Assembly: GCA_938030735.1 (NCBI GenBank)
Contig: CALHIM010000011.1
Location: 248,001 to 312,000 of the forward strand
Direction of reading: 5' to 3'
Source: an uncultured bacterium
GTDB lineage: Bacteria > Patescibacteriota > Saccharimonadia > Saccharimonadales > Saccharimonadaceae
Length of the DNA: 64,000 bases
The translations under genes and the position numbers were made by a program. The notes beneath the pieces were generated by a model, which was given only the letters and a program-made list of their open reading frames with translations, ran no database searches and was not told the origin of the DNA. Below, piece after piece: positions 1 to 9,092 of this stretch; within the stretch, counting starts at the first letter, position 1; each line of letters begins with the position of its first letter.

Positions 1-1
1 G

Positions 2-526
2 AATGTTGAATTTGTGAAATTTGAAACTGAAAAATCACCGCTTTCAACTGAATTTGAACCAAAACGTTCGGCCTTAATGCAAATTTCTAAAAATGGCAAA
101 AAGATAATTTTAGGCGTGATTGGTGAGTTTAGAAAACCAGTTCAAAAAGCGCTAAAACTACCAGAATCAACTGCTGGATTTGAGCTTGATTTGCAAATTT
201 TACTTGAAAATATTGAAAATTCGAATGTGAAAATTAGGGATTTTTCGAAATTCCAATCTGTTGAGCGCGATATTTCGATTAATGTTGAAGAAAATCGCAA
301 ATTTGCTGAAATTTTTAGTATTTTTGAGAATATTTCTGATGAATTTAGCAAAATTGATATTGAAACTTCACCAATTGATATTTTTAATAACTGTGATGGC
401 TCAAAAAATATTTCAATTCGGTTTAAGATTACGCCTTTCGAAAAAACTTTGAATGGTGAAGAGATTCGGGAAATTATGCAAAAAATTGAAGAAAAAGCCA
501 TAAAAAATGGCGGAAAGATAATTTAG
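2..526 (+). CDS. pheT: Phenylalanyl-tRNA synthetase beta subunit, C-terminal part (truncated by window edge)
   Basis: This is the 3' end of pheT. The frame is open from base 2, so the GTG at 14 is an internal codon rather than a start. The last ~95 residues form the ferredoxin-fold anticodon-binding (FDX-ACB) domain, recognised by the 'SVERDISINV' strand typical of PheT. The preceding part matches the end of the B5/core-like region. PheT pairs with PheS to charge tRNA-Phe in the cytoplasm and contributes tRNA anticodon binding and editing. The TAG stop lies inside the ribosome binding site of the next gene, so the two are probably co-transcribed. Confidence 0.85.
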   Translation, partial: NVEFVKFETEKSPLSTEFEPKRSALMQISKNGKKIILGVIGEFRKPVQKALKLPESTAGFELDLQILLENIENSNVKIRDFSKFQSVERDISINVEENRKFAEIFSIFENISDEFSKIDIETSPIDIFNNCDGSKNISIRFKITPFEKTLNGEEIREIMQKIEEKAIKNGGKII

Positions 527-534
527 GAGAAAAG

Positions 535-1215
535 ATGGCAACAAAGAAAAATTCATTACAAACTGGTACACCAGCTTGGCAGAGATATTCAATTTGGGTG
601 ATTTTAATTTTAACGGTCGTTTCGACTGTGGCACTTTATGTTTCTTCATTCTTACAAACTGAGAGTAATTCAGAAGCACAAAAAAAACAATCGCAAGTTT
701 TGAAAAAATACCAAGATTACAGAAAAAAGGTTGAAGAGCAGGCGAAAGAACTTTCAGCCAAATATTACGACAGTTTTAAGGAATATGAAAAAGCTCCGGT
801 TGCATTTAATGCTGCGAGCGTAAAAGAACTTACGAAAAAAGATTTAAAAGAGGGCAATGGTGAAGAATTTACAAATTCAACAACGAAATTTCAGGCTTAT
901 TATATTGGCTGGAAACCTGATGGTACAGTTTTTGACGGAAGCTTTGAAAATGGTAGATTAAAGTCGCCAGTTGTCTTTCGTAAAGAGGGCAAAAAATGGG
1001 GCTTAATTGAGGGCTGGAGTGAAGGTCTAAAAGGAATGAAAGTTGGCGGAATTCGTGAATTATCTATTCCTGCGGATAAGGCTTATGGTGCTCAGGGCTC
1101 AGTTAATCAGGAAGATTCTTCAAAAACTATTGGCCCAAATACACCTTTGAAATTTATCGTAATGTTAATTCCTGAATTCCAAGAAATTCCACAGCCAAGT
1201 CTTGAGGAAAACTAA
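535..1215 (+). CDS. Membrane-anchored FKBP-type peptidyl-prolyl cis-trans isomerase
   Basis: A 226-residue protein with a short cytoplasmic N-terminus, one transmembrane segment at about residues 20-40, a charged Gln/Lys-rich coiled linker (about 45-80) and a C-terminal FKBP fold (about 95-215). FKBP landmarks include 'DGTVFDGSF', 'LIEGWSEGLKGMKVGG' and the final 'PLKFIVMLI' strand. It should catalyse prolyl isomerisation or act as a chaperone on the outer face of the membrane. The start has a good AGGAG (526-530) five bases upstream that overlaps the pheT stop. It sits between pheT and trxB; the orientation (N-in, C-out) is inferred from positive residues before the membrane segment. Confidence 0.85.
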   Translation: MATKKNSLQTGTPAWQRYSIWVILILTVVSTVALYVSSFLQTESNSEAQKKQSQVLKKYQDYRKKVEEQAKELSAKYYDSFKEYEKAPVAFNAASVKELTKKDLKEGNGEEFTNSTTKFQAYYIGWKPDGTVFDGSFENGRLKSPVVFRKEGKKWGLIEGWSEGLKGMKVGGIRELSIPADKAYGAQGSVNQEDSSKTIGPNTPLKFIVMLIPEFQEIPQPSLEEN

Positions 1216-1216
1216 A

Positions 1217-2158
1217 ATGACTGATTTGGTAATTATTGGTTCAGGGCCATCTGCGTTGAGTGCGGCAATTTATGCTGCACGAGATGGCTTGAGCGTGCGA
1301 GTTTTCGAAAAAGCGGCTTTCGGCGGAATTGCGACAACTTCAGATTTAATTGAAAACTATCCAGGCTTTGATGAGGGAATTTCTGGGCTTGAGCTTTCAA
1401 AAAAAATGCGAATCCAGGCTGAAAAATTTGGTGCAAAATTTGATTATGGTGAAGTTTTAGGTTTTGAAAATCTTGGTAATTTTGTGCGATTAGATATTGA
1501 CGGCGAAAAATTTGATTCAAAAACAGTTTTGATTGCAACGGGAAATTCATATAGAATGCTTGGTTTGCCGCGAGAAGAAGAGTTTTTTGGGCGAGGTGTT
1601 CACACTTGTGCAACTTGCGATGGTCCATTCTATGCTGGAAAGGATTTGATTGCAGTTGGTGGCGGTAATTCTGCGGTAACTGAAGCTCTGTTTTTGAGCC
1701 GATTTTCAAAAGTTAAGCTTTTAGTTCGGGGCGAAATTTCGGCGCAAGCGGTGCTCCAAGAGCGACTTTTTGAAGCGGTTAAATCTGGCAAAATTGAGTT
1801 ATTTTTAAAAACTGAAATTGAGGAATTTCTTTTCGAAAAGACTGATTTTGGTGAAAAAATTATTGGTGCTCGTATAAAACAGCAAACTGAAGAAGGTGAA
1901 AAAACTTTTGAAATTAAAGCTGCTGCAATTTTTGAATTTATTGGATTAATTCCGAATTCTGGTTTTGCAAAAAAATCTGGCGTTAAAGTTAACAACTATG
2001 GTGAGATTGTTGTAAATAGCAATTTCGAAACAAATATTCCAAGAGTTTATGCTTCTGGCGATATAATTGAAAATGCACAAAAACAGATTGTGGTAGCTGC
2101 AGCAACCGGTGCTCAAGTGGCAATAAAAATCTCAGAATTTTTACACAATGAAAAATAG
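1217..2158 (+). CDS. trxB: Thioredoxin reductase (NADPH, FAD flavoprotein)
   Basis: A 313-residue low-molecular-weight thioredoxin reductase that moves electrons from NADPH via FAD and a redox disulfide to thioredoxin. Visible features are the N-terminal FAD-binding GxGxxA loop ('IIGSGPSA'), the active-site CxxC as 'CATCDG' near residue 132, the NADPH-binding 'GGGNSAVTEA' and the C-terminal FAD loop 'YASGDI'. The ATG at 1217 is chosen because GAGGAAA (1204-1210) sits just upstream; an in-frame TTG at 1202 lies in that ribosome binding site. The start overlaps or abuts the FKBP stop, so the two genes are translationally coupled. Confidence 0.95.
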   Translation: MTDLVIIGSGPSALSAAIYAARDGLSVRVFEKAAFGGIATTSDLIENYPGFDEGISGLELSKKMRIQAEKFGAKFDYGEVLGFENLGNFVRLDIDGEKFDSKTVLIATGNSYRMLGLPREEEFFGRGVHTCATCDGPFYAGKDLIAVGGGNSAVTEALFLSRFSKVKLLVRGEISAQAVLQERLFEAVKSGKIELFLKTEIEEFLFEKTDFGEKIIGARIKQQTEEGEKTFEIKAAAIFEFIGLIPNSGFAKKSGVKVNNYGEIVVNSNFETNIPRVYASGDIIENAQKQIVVAAATGAQVAIKISEFLHNEK

Positions 2159-2177
2159 GGTTTTATTGCCCTATTTT
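2152..2177 (+). terminator. Rho-independent-type hairpin after trxB
   Basis: The stem AAAATAGGG/CCCTATTTT (9 bp, 8-nt loop) overlaps the trxB stop region and is followed by a T-rich stretch. It separates trxB from the polA promoter. Confidence 0.7.
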
Positions 2178-2213
2178 AGTTTTCAAAAAAGTGAAAAATA
2201 TCCCCAAGCGTGA

Positions 2214-2219
2214 TATAAT
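2214..2219 (+). promoter_or_regulatory. -10 box of polA, leaderless arrangement
   Basis: TATAAT at 2214-2219 ends 8 nt before the polA ATG (2228). A start of transcription 7-9 nt downstream would coincide with the start codon, leaving no room for a ribosome binding site. None is present. Confidence 0.6.
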
Positions 2220-2227
2220 GGAATATA

Positions 2228-4810
2228 ATGAAAAAGTTAGTGATTATTGACGGGAAAAGCGTATTTTATAGGGGTTACTACGCTATGGGTAATTTGAGTC
2301 TTGAAGACGGAACGCCAACAGGCGGCGTTTATGGTTTTGCCAGTTTAGCTTTTGAAGTTATTCGAAAATTAAAACCAGATTATGTGGTTGTAGCTTGGGA
2401 TAAAAAAGGAACTTCAACTGCAAAAAGAAGTGCGATTTATCCTGAGTATAAAGCTGGGCGAAAAAAAGCGCCAGATGATTTCTATGAACAGATTCCACTT
2501 TTAAAGGACTTTTTGAAGACTTTAGGTTGGCCTCTTTTTGAAACTGATGGTTATGAGGCTGATGATATTTTGGGGACTTTAGCGGTTCAGGCAAATAAGC
2601 TTGGAATTGAAGCAAATTTGATTACTTCTGATCTTGATATGTTGCAATTGATTGATGAAAATACTAAAGTTTTTGCAATGAAACGTGGATTTTCGGATAT
2701 CGAAGAATTTGATCTTGAATATTTTGAGAATAAATATGGATTAAAACAATCTCAATTTTTAGATTTAAAAGCACTTCAAGGTGATTCTAGCGACAATATT
2801 CCAGGTGTGCCAGGGATTGGTCCAAAAACTGCTACGCAACTTTTACAAGAGTTTTTTACGCTTGAGGGAATTTATGAAAATCTTGAAAAAATCAAACCAG
2901 CTTGGCGAAAAAAACTTGAAGCTGGTAAAGATTCAGCGTTTATGAGTAAAAAAATTGCTGAAATTTTTCTTGATGCACCAGTTGAGCTCAACTTTGAAGA
3001 CGCTGATATTCATAATTTTAATTATGAAGAAGTTTTAAAAATGCTTCGAAAGCTTGAATTTAACTCTTTGGTACGAAAAATTCCAAAAGAGATGAAAGCT
3101 GGCTCAGAGGATTTTGAAACAAAAAATGAAAACCAAATTGGGCTTTTTGAAGAAGTTTTAAAACCTTCTGAGATCAATATTTTGCCAGAAATTTCTGCTG
3201 AAAAGTTTTTCGAAAAACCGCAAGATTTGGTTTTCTTTGATTTTGATACTCAAAAATCAAAAATTCTAGTTTCGAATTTTGAAAATATTGCAGAATTTAA
3301 CTTTATGGAATTTTTGAAATTTGCTGATTTCTTCAGAAATACAAAAACAGTTTTCTTTAATGCGAAAGAAACACTTCATAAAATTTTTAATGCTGGCATT
3401 GATTTTGGAGATTGGGGTAAAATTTATGATATTGAGCAATTGGAATTTTTGTTGAATGCTTTAATCCGCGATAAAAGTTTGAGTGGAATTTATGGCGAAA
3501 AAATAGATGAAGATGATTCGAAGGTTCGAATTTCAGCGATGCGGATTATCTTTGAGCGTCAACAAAAAAAGCTTGAAGATTTACCAAGAATTCGTGAAAT
3601 TGCTGAAAAATTAGATTTCCCAATGAGTTTGGTTCTATTTAAAATGGAAAAAGCTGGTGTTGAAATTTGCCCAGAGATTTTTGCTAAAATGAGTGTGGAA
3701 TTTACCGGTGAAATTTCAAAGATTGAGAAGGAGATTTTTGAAATCGCTGGGCGAGAATTTAATGTTGCTAGTCCATTGCAGCTTTCGAAAGTGCTTTTTG
3801 AAGATTTGGGCCTACCGACAAAAGGTATTAAAAAATCAAAAAATGGCTTTTCGACAGGGCAAAAAGAGCTTGATAAATTACGAGAACATAGTCCGATTAT
3901 TGAAAAAATTGAGCAATTCCGTGAGTTTTCAAAATTAAAAAGTACCTATGTTGATGCTTTACCAAAGCTTGCAGATGAAAAAAATCGGATTCATAGCAAT
4001 TTTGCGCAAGATGTAACAACAACGGGGCGGCTTTCTTCAAGTAATCCTAATTTGCAAAATATACCGATTCGTTCCGAGCTTGGTCGGCGTATTCGTGAGG
4101 GCTTTGTGGCGAAAAAGGGAAATCTACTAGTTTCAGCAGATTATTCACAGTTTGAATTGAGGTTGGCGGCAGTTTTGGCGAATGACAAGCCTTTGATTGA
4201 GACTTTTGAAAAAGATTTAGATATTCACGCAAAGACTGCGAGTGAGGTTTTTGGTGTTCAGATTGATGAAGTTTCGAAAGAGCAACGACGCGTCGCGAAA
4301 ATTATTAATTTTAGCGTTCTTTATGGTGTTGGAGCTCATAATCTTTCTGGCACGATTGGGGTTGGTTTTTATGAGGCGAAAAAATATATTGAAGAGTATT
4401 TTAATGCGCACAAACCAATTCGTGAGCTTATGGACAATACATTGAAAAAAGCTCAGGATGAAGGTTTTGTAGAGACATTTTTTGGTCGAAGGCGACCAAT
4501 GCCAGATATAAAATCGAGTAATTTTATGATTCGTGAGATGGCAAAGCGAGCAGCTCAGAATATGCCGATTCAGGGCACTGAGGCAGACTTAATGAAGCGA
4601 GCGATGTTGGCTGTTGATGAAAAAATTGTAAAAGCTGGGCTCGGTGACCAAATTTTACAAATTCATGATTCAATTTTAGTGGAAGTTACAGCTGAAAATG
4701 CTGAAAATGTGGCAGAAATTTTAAAACAAGAAATGGAGAATGTAGCTCCAGAGTTAAATGTTAAATTAAAGGTTGAAGTTTCTATTGGTAAAGATTGGCT
4801 AAATATGTAG
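2228..4810 (+). CDS. polA: DNA polymerase I (5' nuclease, degenerate proofreading domain, polymerase)
   Basis: An 860-residue family A polymerase for gap filling and Okazaki-fragment processing. Residues ~1-290 are the 5' nuclease, with the 'GDSSDNIPGVPGIGPKTA' helix-hairpin-helix segment. Residues ~320-480 occupy the 3'-5' exonuclease position but lack the DxE metal-binding pattern ('FFDFDTQ' in its place), so proofreading is probably lost. Residues ~480-860 are the polymerase: motif A 'ADYSQFELRLA', motif B 'KIINFSVLYG', motif C 'QIHDSILVEV', where the usual Glu after His-Asp is Ser. There is no ribosome binding site; the ATG lies directly behind a TATAAT box, consistent with a leaderless mRNA. 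Confidence 0.95.
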   Translation: MKKLVIIDGKSVFYRGYYAMGNLSLEDGTPTGGVYGFASLAFEVIRKLKPDYVVVAWDKKGTSTAKRSAIYPEYKAGRKKAPDDFYEQIPLLKDFLKTLGWPLFETDGYEADDILGTLAVQANKLGIEANLITSDLDMLQLIDENTKVFAMKRGFSDIEEFDLEYFENKYGLKQSQFLDLKALQGDSSDNIPGVPGIGPKTATQLLQEFFTLEGIYENLEKIKPAWRKKLEAGKDSAFMSKKIAEIFLDAPVELNFEDADIHNFNYEEVLKMLRKLEFNSLVRKIPKEMKAGSEDFETKNENQIGLFEEVLKPSEINILPEISAEKFFEKPQDLVFFDFDTQKSKILVSNFENIAEFNFMEFLKFADFFRNTKTVFFNAKETLHKIFNAGIDFGDWGKIYDIEQLEFLLNALIRDKSLSGIYGEKIDEDDSKVRISAMRIIFERQQKKLEDLPRIREIAEKLDFPMSLVLFKMEKAGVEICPEIFAKMSVEFTGEISKIEKEIFEIAGREFNVASPLQLSKVLFEDLGLPTKGIKKSKNGFSTGQKELDKLREHSPIIEKIEQFREFSKLKSTYVDALPKLADEKNRIHSNFAQDVTTTGRLSSSNPNLQNIPIRSELGRRIREGFVAKKGNLLVSADYSQFELRLAAVLANDKPLIETFEKDLDIHAKTASEVFGVQIDEVSKEQRRVAKIINFSVLYGVGAHNLSGTIGVGFYEAKKYIEEYFNAHKPIRELMDNTLKKAQDEGFVETFFGRRRPMPDIKSSNFMIREMAKRAAQNMPIQGTEADLMKRAMLAVDEKIVKAGLGDQILQIHDSILVEVTAENAENVAEILKQEMENVAPELNVKLKVEVSIGKDWLNM

Positions 4811-4848
4811 TAAATATATATTGTAAGATAAGTTTTTGTGGCGCAGTC

Positions 4849-4877
4849 TTGATTTTTAAAACGATTTTGTTTATAAT
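4849..4877 (+). promoter_or_regulatory. Promoter of the three-gene exported-protein operon
   Basis: TTGATT (4849-4854), a 17-nt spacer and TATAAT (4872-4877) form a near-consensus housekeeping promoter. It is followed by a ~35-nt leader with a GGTGGAGGG ribosome binding site before the ATG at 4917. Confidence 0.6.
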
Positions 4878-4916
4878 TATTTTAGGAAATATTTTTAAGG
4901 TGGAGGGACTTAGATA

Positions 4917-5339
4917 ATGAAACATAAAATATTATTTGGCGTAGTTTTAGCTATTGCTGTTTTGAGTGCAGGGCTAAACGTGGTGCAAGTAATTAAAAAT
5001 AAAAATGATATTGCCGCAATGAAAAACCCTGTTAGTTCGGTTTGTGGGGATGATATTATTAATAGATATAACAATATCAAAGGTAGAAAAGAAGAATATA
5101 CTAAAAACGCTAAAGCTTTAGGTGACGAAATTTCAAAAAAGGCAGGAAATGAAAAAGACTCCAACTGTGTTATGATGCGGCTTTTTATTGGAACAGAAAA
5201 TCAGGAACAAACATTTAAGAATCTTGAAGAAATGATTAATAAGGGCCAGAACCCAAGCTTAAAGATTAATGGTGCTAGTTACATTGAATATATTAAGCCT
5301 GCAAGCTTGAAGTATCAAGATGCTGGAGATTTATTCTAG
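4917..5339 (+). CDS. Small membrane-anchored/exported protein of unknown function
   Basis: A 140-residue protein not recognised as a known family. Residues 1-27 are a basic N-terminus plus a hydrophobic segment ('ILFGVVLAIAVLSAGLNVV') acting as a signal anchor. The rest is hydrophilic, Lys/Asn-rich and probably helical, with two cysteines (about residues 43 and 82) that could form a disulfide outside the membrane. It is the first gene of an operon: the next start codon follows its TAG with no gap (5339/5340), and a pilin-like gene comes third. The context suggests a cell-surface role; no catalytic motif is visible. Confidence 0.75.
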   Translation: MKHKILFGVVLAIAVLSAGLNVVQVIKNKNDIAAMKNPVSSVCGDDIINRYNNIKGRKEEYTKNAKALGDEISKKAGNEKDSNCVMMRLFIGTENQEQTFKNLEEMINKGQNPSLKINGASYIEYIKPASLKYQDAGDLF

Positions 5340-7823
5340 ATGAGTAAACTTAATATTTTATTTTTTGCTGTTTTGTTTTCTTTTGTATTTAATTCTGTAT
5401 TTTTTCAAAAGAATACACACGCTGCATCTGATGAAATCCCAAAAAATGTTGCTAAGAGGCTTATAGATTCTTGCAATTCGAATAACACATGGATTAAAGA
5501 AAAGAACTATGATGGGACTGAAGAAGGATTTAGCCCATACCCGCCTAATATTAGATCATTGACAGGAAACTGGATATCTGCTGATCCTAAAGGCAAGGAA
5601 CTTATTAGTTCTGTTTATGAAAAGCATGAATTTCAAATAAGTAAAGAGAATAGAAGCTTCTATCTTAATATCGCCGCAATTGCATGTCATAGTCCAGCTC
5701 AAGCTTCAGCTACAAATATTAGGATTATGAAAGAACTAGATGCTGATAAACTTGAAACAAATGGTTCTGTTACTTTTGGTAGTAGAGGCCAAGGAACTGC
5801 TTATAATTTTAATTTGAAAGCTAAAGAATATGGTCGTATTGCTCCACCCACTAAAATCACCGTTAAAGAATCTGAAATAGATAAACTTTCAGACGGAGAT
5901 TATATACATTTTAAAGTGTGGCAGTGTTGGAATGGATATAAAGAAGGGAATCATGGTTGGGATGATGATGTTTTCAATCAATGGCCAGGGTATTGCTATC
6001 CTCATAAAGTTACCATAAGAATCAAAGCTCCAGTTAAGTTTAATGTTGAAGGAAATACTAAAGCTGCAGTTTTAAATTCTAGCCAGAGAATTAATTCAGA
6101 TGATTCAAGATTTAAGAGTAATGGTCGCTATAATCCTCAAACTGCTAAAGTTGGCCAATGGGTTTCTTTTAGGCACAAAGTTACAGGTAAAGATTTTAAC
6201 AAAAGCAATGTTAGCGGCAGTGGTCATTATCAAACTTTCAGAAATGATGGACATGGCGATTATTCGGTAAATAATTATAATTTTAGATGGAATAAAGAAT
6301 CGTGGGATAGTAGGCCTACAATAATTAATCAAGGTAATATTTGGGATACAATTAATGCAGTAAGCACCGATAGGGAGATCTTTAGGGTAACCAGAGATAT
6401 GGCCGGAAAGACAATATGTTCGAAAATGTCATATGGAGTTGCTGCGGGGGGTATTGATAATGTTAATAGGCATAATAAAACTACCAATGAGGCTTGCGTC
6501 TATGTTCCTTATGATTTTGAAATAACACCTTGTGTTAAAATTGATAAAATTCGAAACTGCTCTGGTGGCGATTTAGATGTTCCTACTAATGGTAAAGTGC
6601 CAAACGACCCTAATGATGGTGAAGAAATTAATATTCCGGGAGGCGGAACTGAAACTTCATCAATAAGATATAAAATTACAACTTGGCGTGTTCCTTCAGA
6701 TAAAGAGAGTTTTGTAACTCAAAATAATAAGAGAGATAATACGAATAGCGATACCTGTTCACCTTCAAACTTTTATTATCAAGATTATCAAGGAATCGAG
6801 AATTGTCGTGTCGTTAAAGAGGGAGCTGGAAAATTTAATAAAGATACTCGAGTTGCCGACTTCATACCTTCAATTGAAGATGGCGCCGAGGCGGGAACCC
6901 GTTATTGTGTGGCGCTTTCCATCTCACCATATAAGATGAATTCAAATCAAAGTCAGGCTGAACAAGCCAAGCAAGAACGAGAAAATTTAGACTGGCGGCA
7001 TGGTGCACCAATTTGTATTAAGTTGGTTAAGAAACCAAAAGTTCAATTTTGGGGAAATGGCGTTTATTCAAAATCGGGTATTCGAACAAGTTTATCTACA
7101 ACTAAACAAGGGGTTCTTGGTTCTTGGGTTGAATATGAAGCACTCTCGGGTGTAAAAATTAAAGATTTTCGAACTGAATCTTCGCAAAGTACGCGAAAGT
7201 TGGCAATTGAAGATTATTCTTCAAAAAGTAGTTTTGGCCAAGGAAAATCAAGTATTAATTCATTAATTTCAAACATTTCTTCAAAATTTCCAAAAAAGAA
7301 TTTCGAAGATGCAAATACAAAAGTTGAAGTTTATGGCGATGCGAACAAACAACTTGGTTCAATTTCGGCTGATAAGCAAACTCGAGTGATCTATGGTAAA
7401 AATATTCGAATTTCTGGCGATATCGTGAATGCTGATAGAGTCGTAAATAGTGATTCAGATTTTCGTCAGATTATAATTATTGCTGACGGAGATATTACTA
7501 TTGACCAAGGAGTAAAAAGAGTCGACGCATGGTTGATTGCTCAAGGAGTAATAAATACTTGTGCGGTTAATGGTGCTCAGAATGCTAATGATGTTAATAT
7601 GAAAAATTGTAACAATCAATTACGTGTGCGCGGTGGAACAGCTTCGAAAGGATTGCGATTATGGCGAACTGCTGGCTCTGATGGGACTGCAAAAGATACG
7701 CTAGCTAATCCTGCTGAAATTTTTAACCAATCGGCAGATACCTACTTATGGGCTCAGTCTCAATCTGGTGGTGTTGGTAAAATTGTTACAACTTATACTA
7801 AAGAACTTCCGGTGAGGTATTAA
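5340..7823 (+). CDS. Large secreted surface protein of unknown function
   Basis: An 827-residue exported protein. A signal peptide occupies about residues 1-29 (hydrophobic run then 'THAAS', a likely cleavage site). The mature protein is Asn/Ser/Gly-rich with many paired cysteines (disulfide-type spacing) and several probable beta-sandwich stretches. The C-terminal third contains a repetitive beta-strand region ('IIIIADGDITIDQGV') resembling parallel-beta/adhesin-like segments. It has no LPxTG motif and no C-terminal membrane segment. The ATG abuts the stop of the upstream gene and a PilX-like gene starts 2 nt after its stop. I infer an adhesin-like component displayed with a pilus or other surface assembly; this is not a family assignment. 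Confidence 0.75.
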   Translation: MSKLNILFFAVLFSFVFNSVFFQKNTHAASDEIPKNVAKRLIDSCNSNNTWIKEKNYDGTEEGFSPYPPNIRSLTGNWISADPKGKELISSVYEKHEFQISKENRSFYLNIAAIACHSPAQASATNIRIMKELDADKLETNGSVTFGSRGQGTAYNFNLKAKEYGRIAPPTKITVKESEIDKLSDGDYIHFKVWQCWNGYKEGNHGWDDDVFNQWPGYCYPHKVTIRIKAPVKFNVEGNTKAAVLNSSQRINSDDSRFKSNGRYNPQTAKVGQWVSFRHKVTGKDFNKSNVSGSGHYQTFRNDGHGDYSVNNYNFRWNKESWDSRPTIINQGNIWDTINAVSTDREIFRVTRDMAGKTICSKMSYGVAAGGIDNVNRHNKTTNEACVYVPYDFEITPCVKIDKIRNCSGGDLDVPTNGKVPNDPNDGEEINIPGGGTETSSIRYKITTWRVPSDKESFVTQNNKRDNTNSDTCSPSNFYYQDYQGIENCRVVKEGAGKFNKDTRVADFIPSIEDGAEAGTRYCVALSISPYKMNSNQSQAEQAKQERENLDWRHGAPICIKLVKKPKVQFWGNGVYSKSGIRTSLSTTKQGVLGSWVEYEALSGVKIKDFRTESSQSTRKLAIEDYSSKSSFGQGKSSINSLISNISSKFPKKNFEDANTKVEVYGDANKQLGSISADKQTRVIYGKNIRISGDIVNADRVVNSDSDFRQIIIIADGDITIDQGVKRVDAWLIAQGVINTCAVNGAQNANDVNMKNCNNQLRVRGGTASKGLRLWRTAGSDGTAKDTLANPAEIFNQSADTYLWAQSQSGGVGKIVTTYTKELPVRY

Positions 7824-7825
7824 AT

Positions 7826-9046
7826 ATGACAAATAGAGAGTTTAAAAAAGGTGGTGTTTCAATCTTTATTGTTATTATGGTTAGTATTTTGGTCTCGATT
7901 ATGTCTGCAAGCTTTTTGCGGATTATGCTCCGAGACCAAGAGCAGGCTAGTAGGCTAGATCTTTCGCAGAGTGCTTATGATAGTGCTCAGGCGGGAGTTG
8001 AAGATGCTAAAAGATTTTTACGAATTTATAAAGGTGCCTGCGGTGGCGCAGATGTTGGTAAGAAAGTTTTCGAAGGTAAGACATATGATTGTAGTGAAAT
8101 GACAAAGGCAATTTTGTCTGGTAATTGTTATGTTTTAGCAACTGCCGGAATTGGCACTAATGGTGGTGAAACTATAGTGCAAACCACAACAAGTTCTGGT
8201 GGAGGAAATACTGATCGAGATTTAAACCAGGCCTATACTTGTGTTAAAATTAAAACAGATACTTCTGACTTTTTGGGTCAAAGTAATGAAGGCACGCCCT
8301 CAGTTATTAGCTTAAAAGGTGTTTCGAGTTTTAACCAGATTCGTGTTAAGTGGCACACCAAAAATAATATGGCGAATGGCTCAAAAATATCGCTAGATTC
8401 AATAAATAATCCTAATGCTCGCCCTAATATTTTGAAAGATTGGCAGGCTCAAAATAGACCAGCCATATTAAAAACCCAATTATATGGTTATGTTCCTGGA
8501 CATAATCGAAATTCATCAACAAGTATGGATACACCTTATCCAGATGATGGAAATGGTGCGAGTGAAATGCTATTTTATCCTGCTTCAGGCTTAGATTCTC
8601 GAGTTGTTAATAGTTCGAATCTGCCAACTGTTCGTCGAGACGAAAATTCTATACAGTCAACCAATGACTATACTTTTACGAAATGTTCAGACGATCTTGG
8701 GGCTGGCTCAAATACCTATGCTTGCGAAATGGTAATAAATATTGGTCGAAATGTTTCTCCAACTGATGTTTTGTATGCTCGGTTGACACCTTTAATGAAT
8801 AATGCTGAATTTAAAATTGAGCTTATGAATAATGGTAATATTGTAGATTTTAAAGGTATTCAGCCGAAAGTTGATTCAACTGGTCGAGCAAATAGTCAAT
8901 TTAGAAGAATTGAAAGTCGAATTGGATTCCATGATAGTAATTTCCCAGTTCCTTTATTTTCTGCTCAAACTGAAGGAGATGAGCCGATTTGCAAAGATTT
9001 CTCAGCAACTAAAATTAAAAATGGTGGATTAAACTGTAAAATGTAA
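7826..9046 (+). CDS. PilX-like/minor-pilin-type surface protein
   Basis: A 406-residue protein with a short basic leader ('MTNREFKKGG') and then a hydrophobic helix at about residues 11-32 ('VSIFIVIMVSILVSIMSASF'), continuing as an amphipathic helix ('LDLSQSAYDSAQAGVEDAKRFL'). That layout, including the 'A..SAQAGVEDAKRFL' segment, matches PilX-type accessory pilins of type IV pili. The remaining ~330 residues are a globular exported domain with cysteines and no recognised catalytic motif. It is translated from GGTGAGG before ATG 7826, co-transcribed with the large secreted protein. A role at a pilus tip or in pilus assembly is inferred from the N-terminus only. Confidence 0.7.
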   Translation: MTNREFKKGGVSIFIVIMVSILVSIMSASFLRIMLRDQEQASRLDLSQSAYDSAQAGVEDAKRFLRIYKGACGGADVGKKVFEGKTYDCSEMTKAILSGNCYVLATAGIGTNGGETIVQTTTSSGGGNTDRDLNQAYTCVKIKTDTSDFLGQSNEGTPSVISLKGVSSFNQIRVKWHTKNNMANGSKISLDSINNPNARPNILKDWQAQNRPAILKTQLYGYVPGHNRNSSTSMDTPYPDDGNGASEMLFYPASGLDSRVVNSSNLPTVRRDENSIQSTNDYTFTKCSDDLGAGSNTYACEMVINIGRNVSPTDVLYARLTPLMNNAEFKIELMNNGNIVDFKGIQPKVDSTGRANSQFRRIESRIGFHDSNFPVPLFSAQTEGDEPICKDFSATKIKNGGLNCKM

Positions 9047-9050
9047 TATA

Positions 9051-9075
9051 AAATAGCCTTTATAAAGGCTATTTT
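9051..9075. terminator. Bidirectional terminator between the pilin-like gene and rny
   Basis: A perfect inverted repeat, AAATAGCCTTTA followed directly by its complement, with T-rich flanks on both strands. It serves the two convergent genes that end at 9046 and 9093. Confidence 0.75.
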
Positions 9076-9092
9076 ATTATATTTTGAAATTA

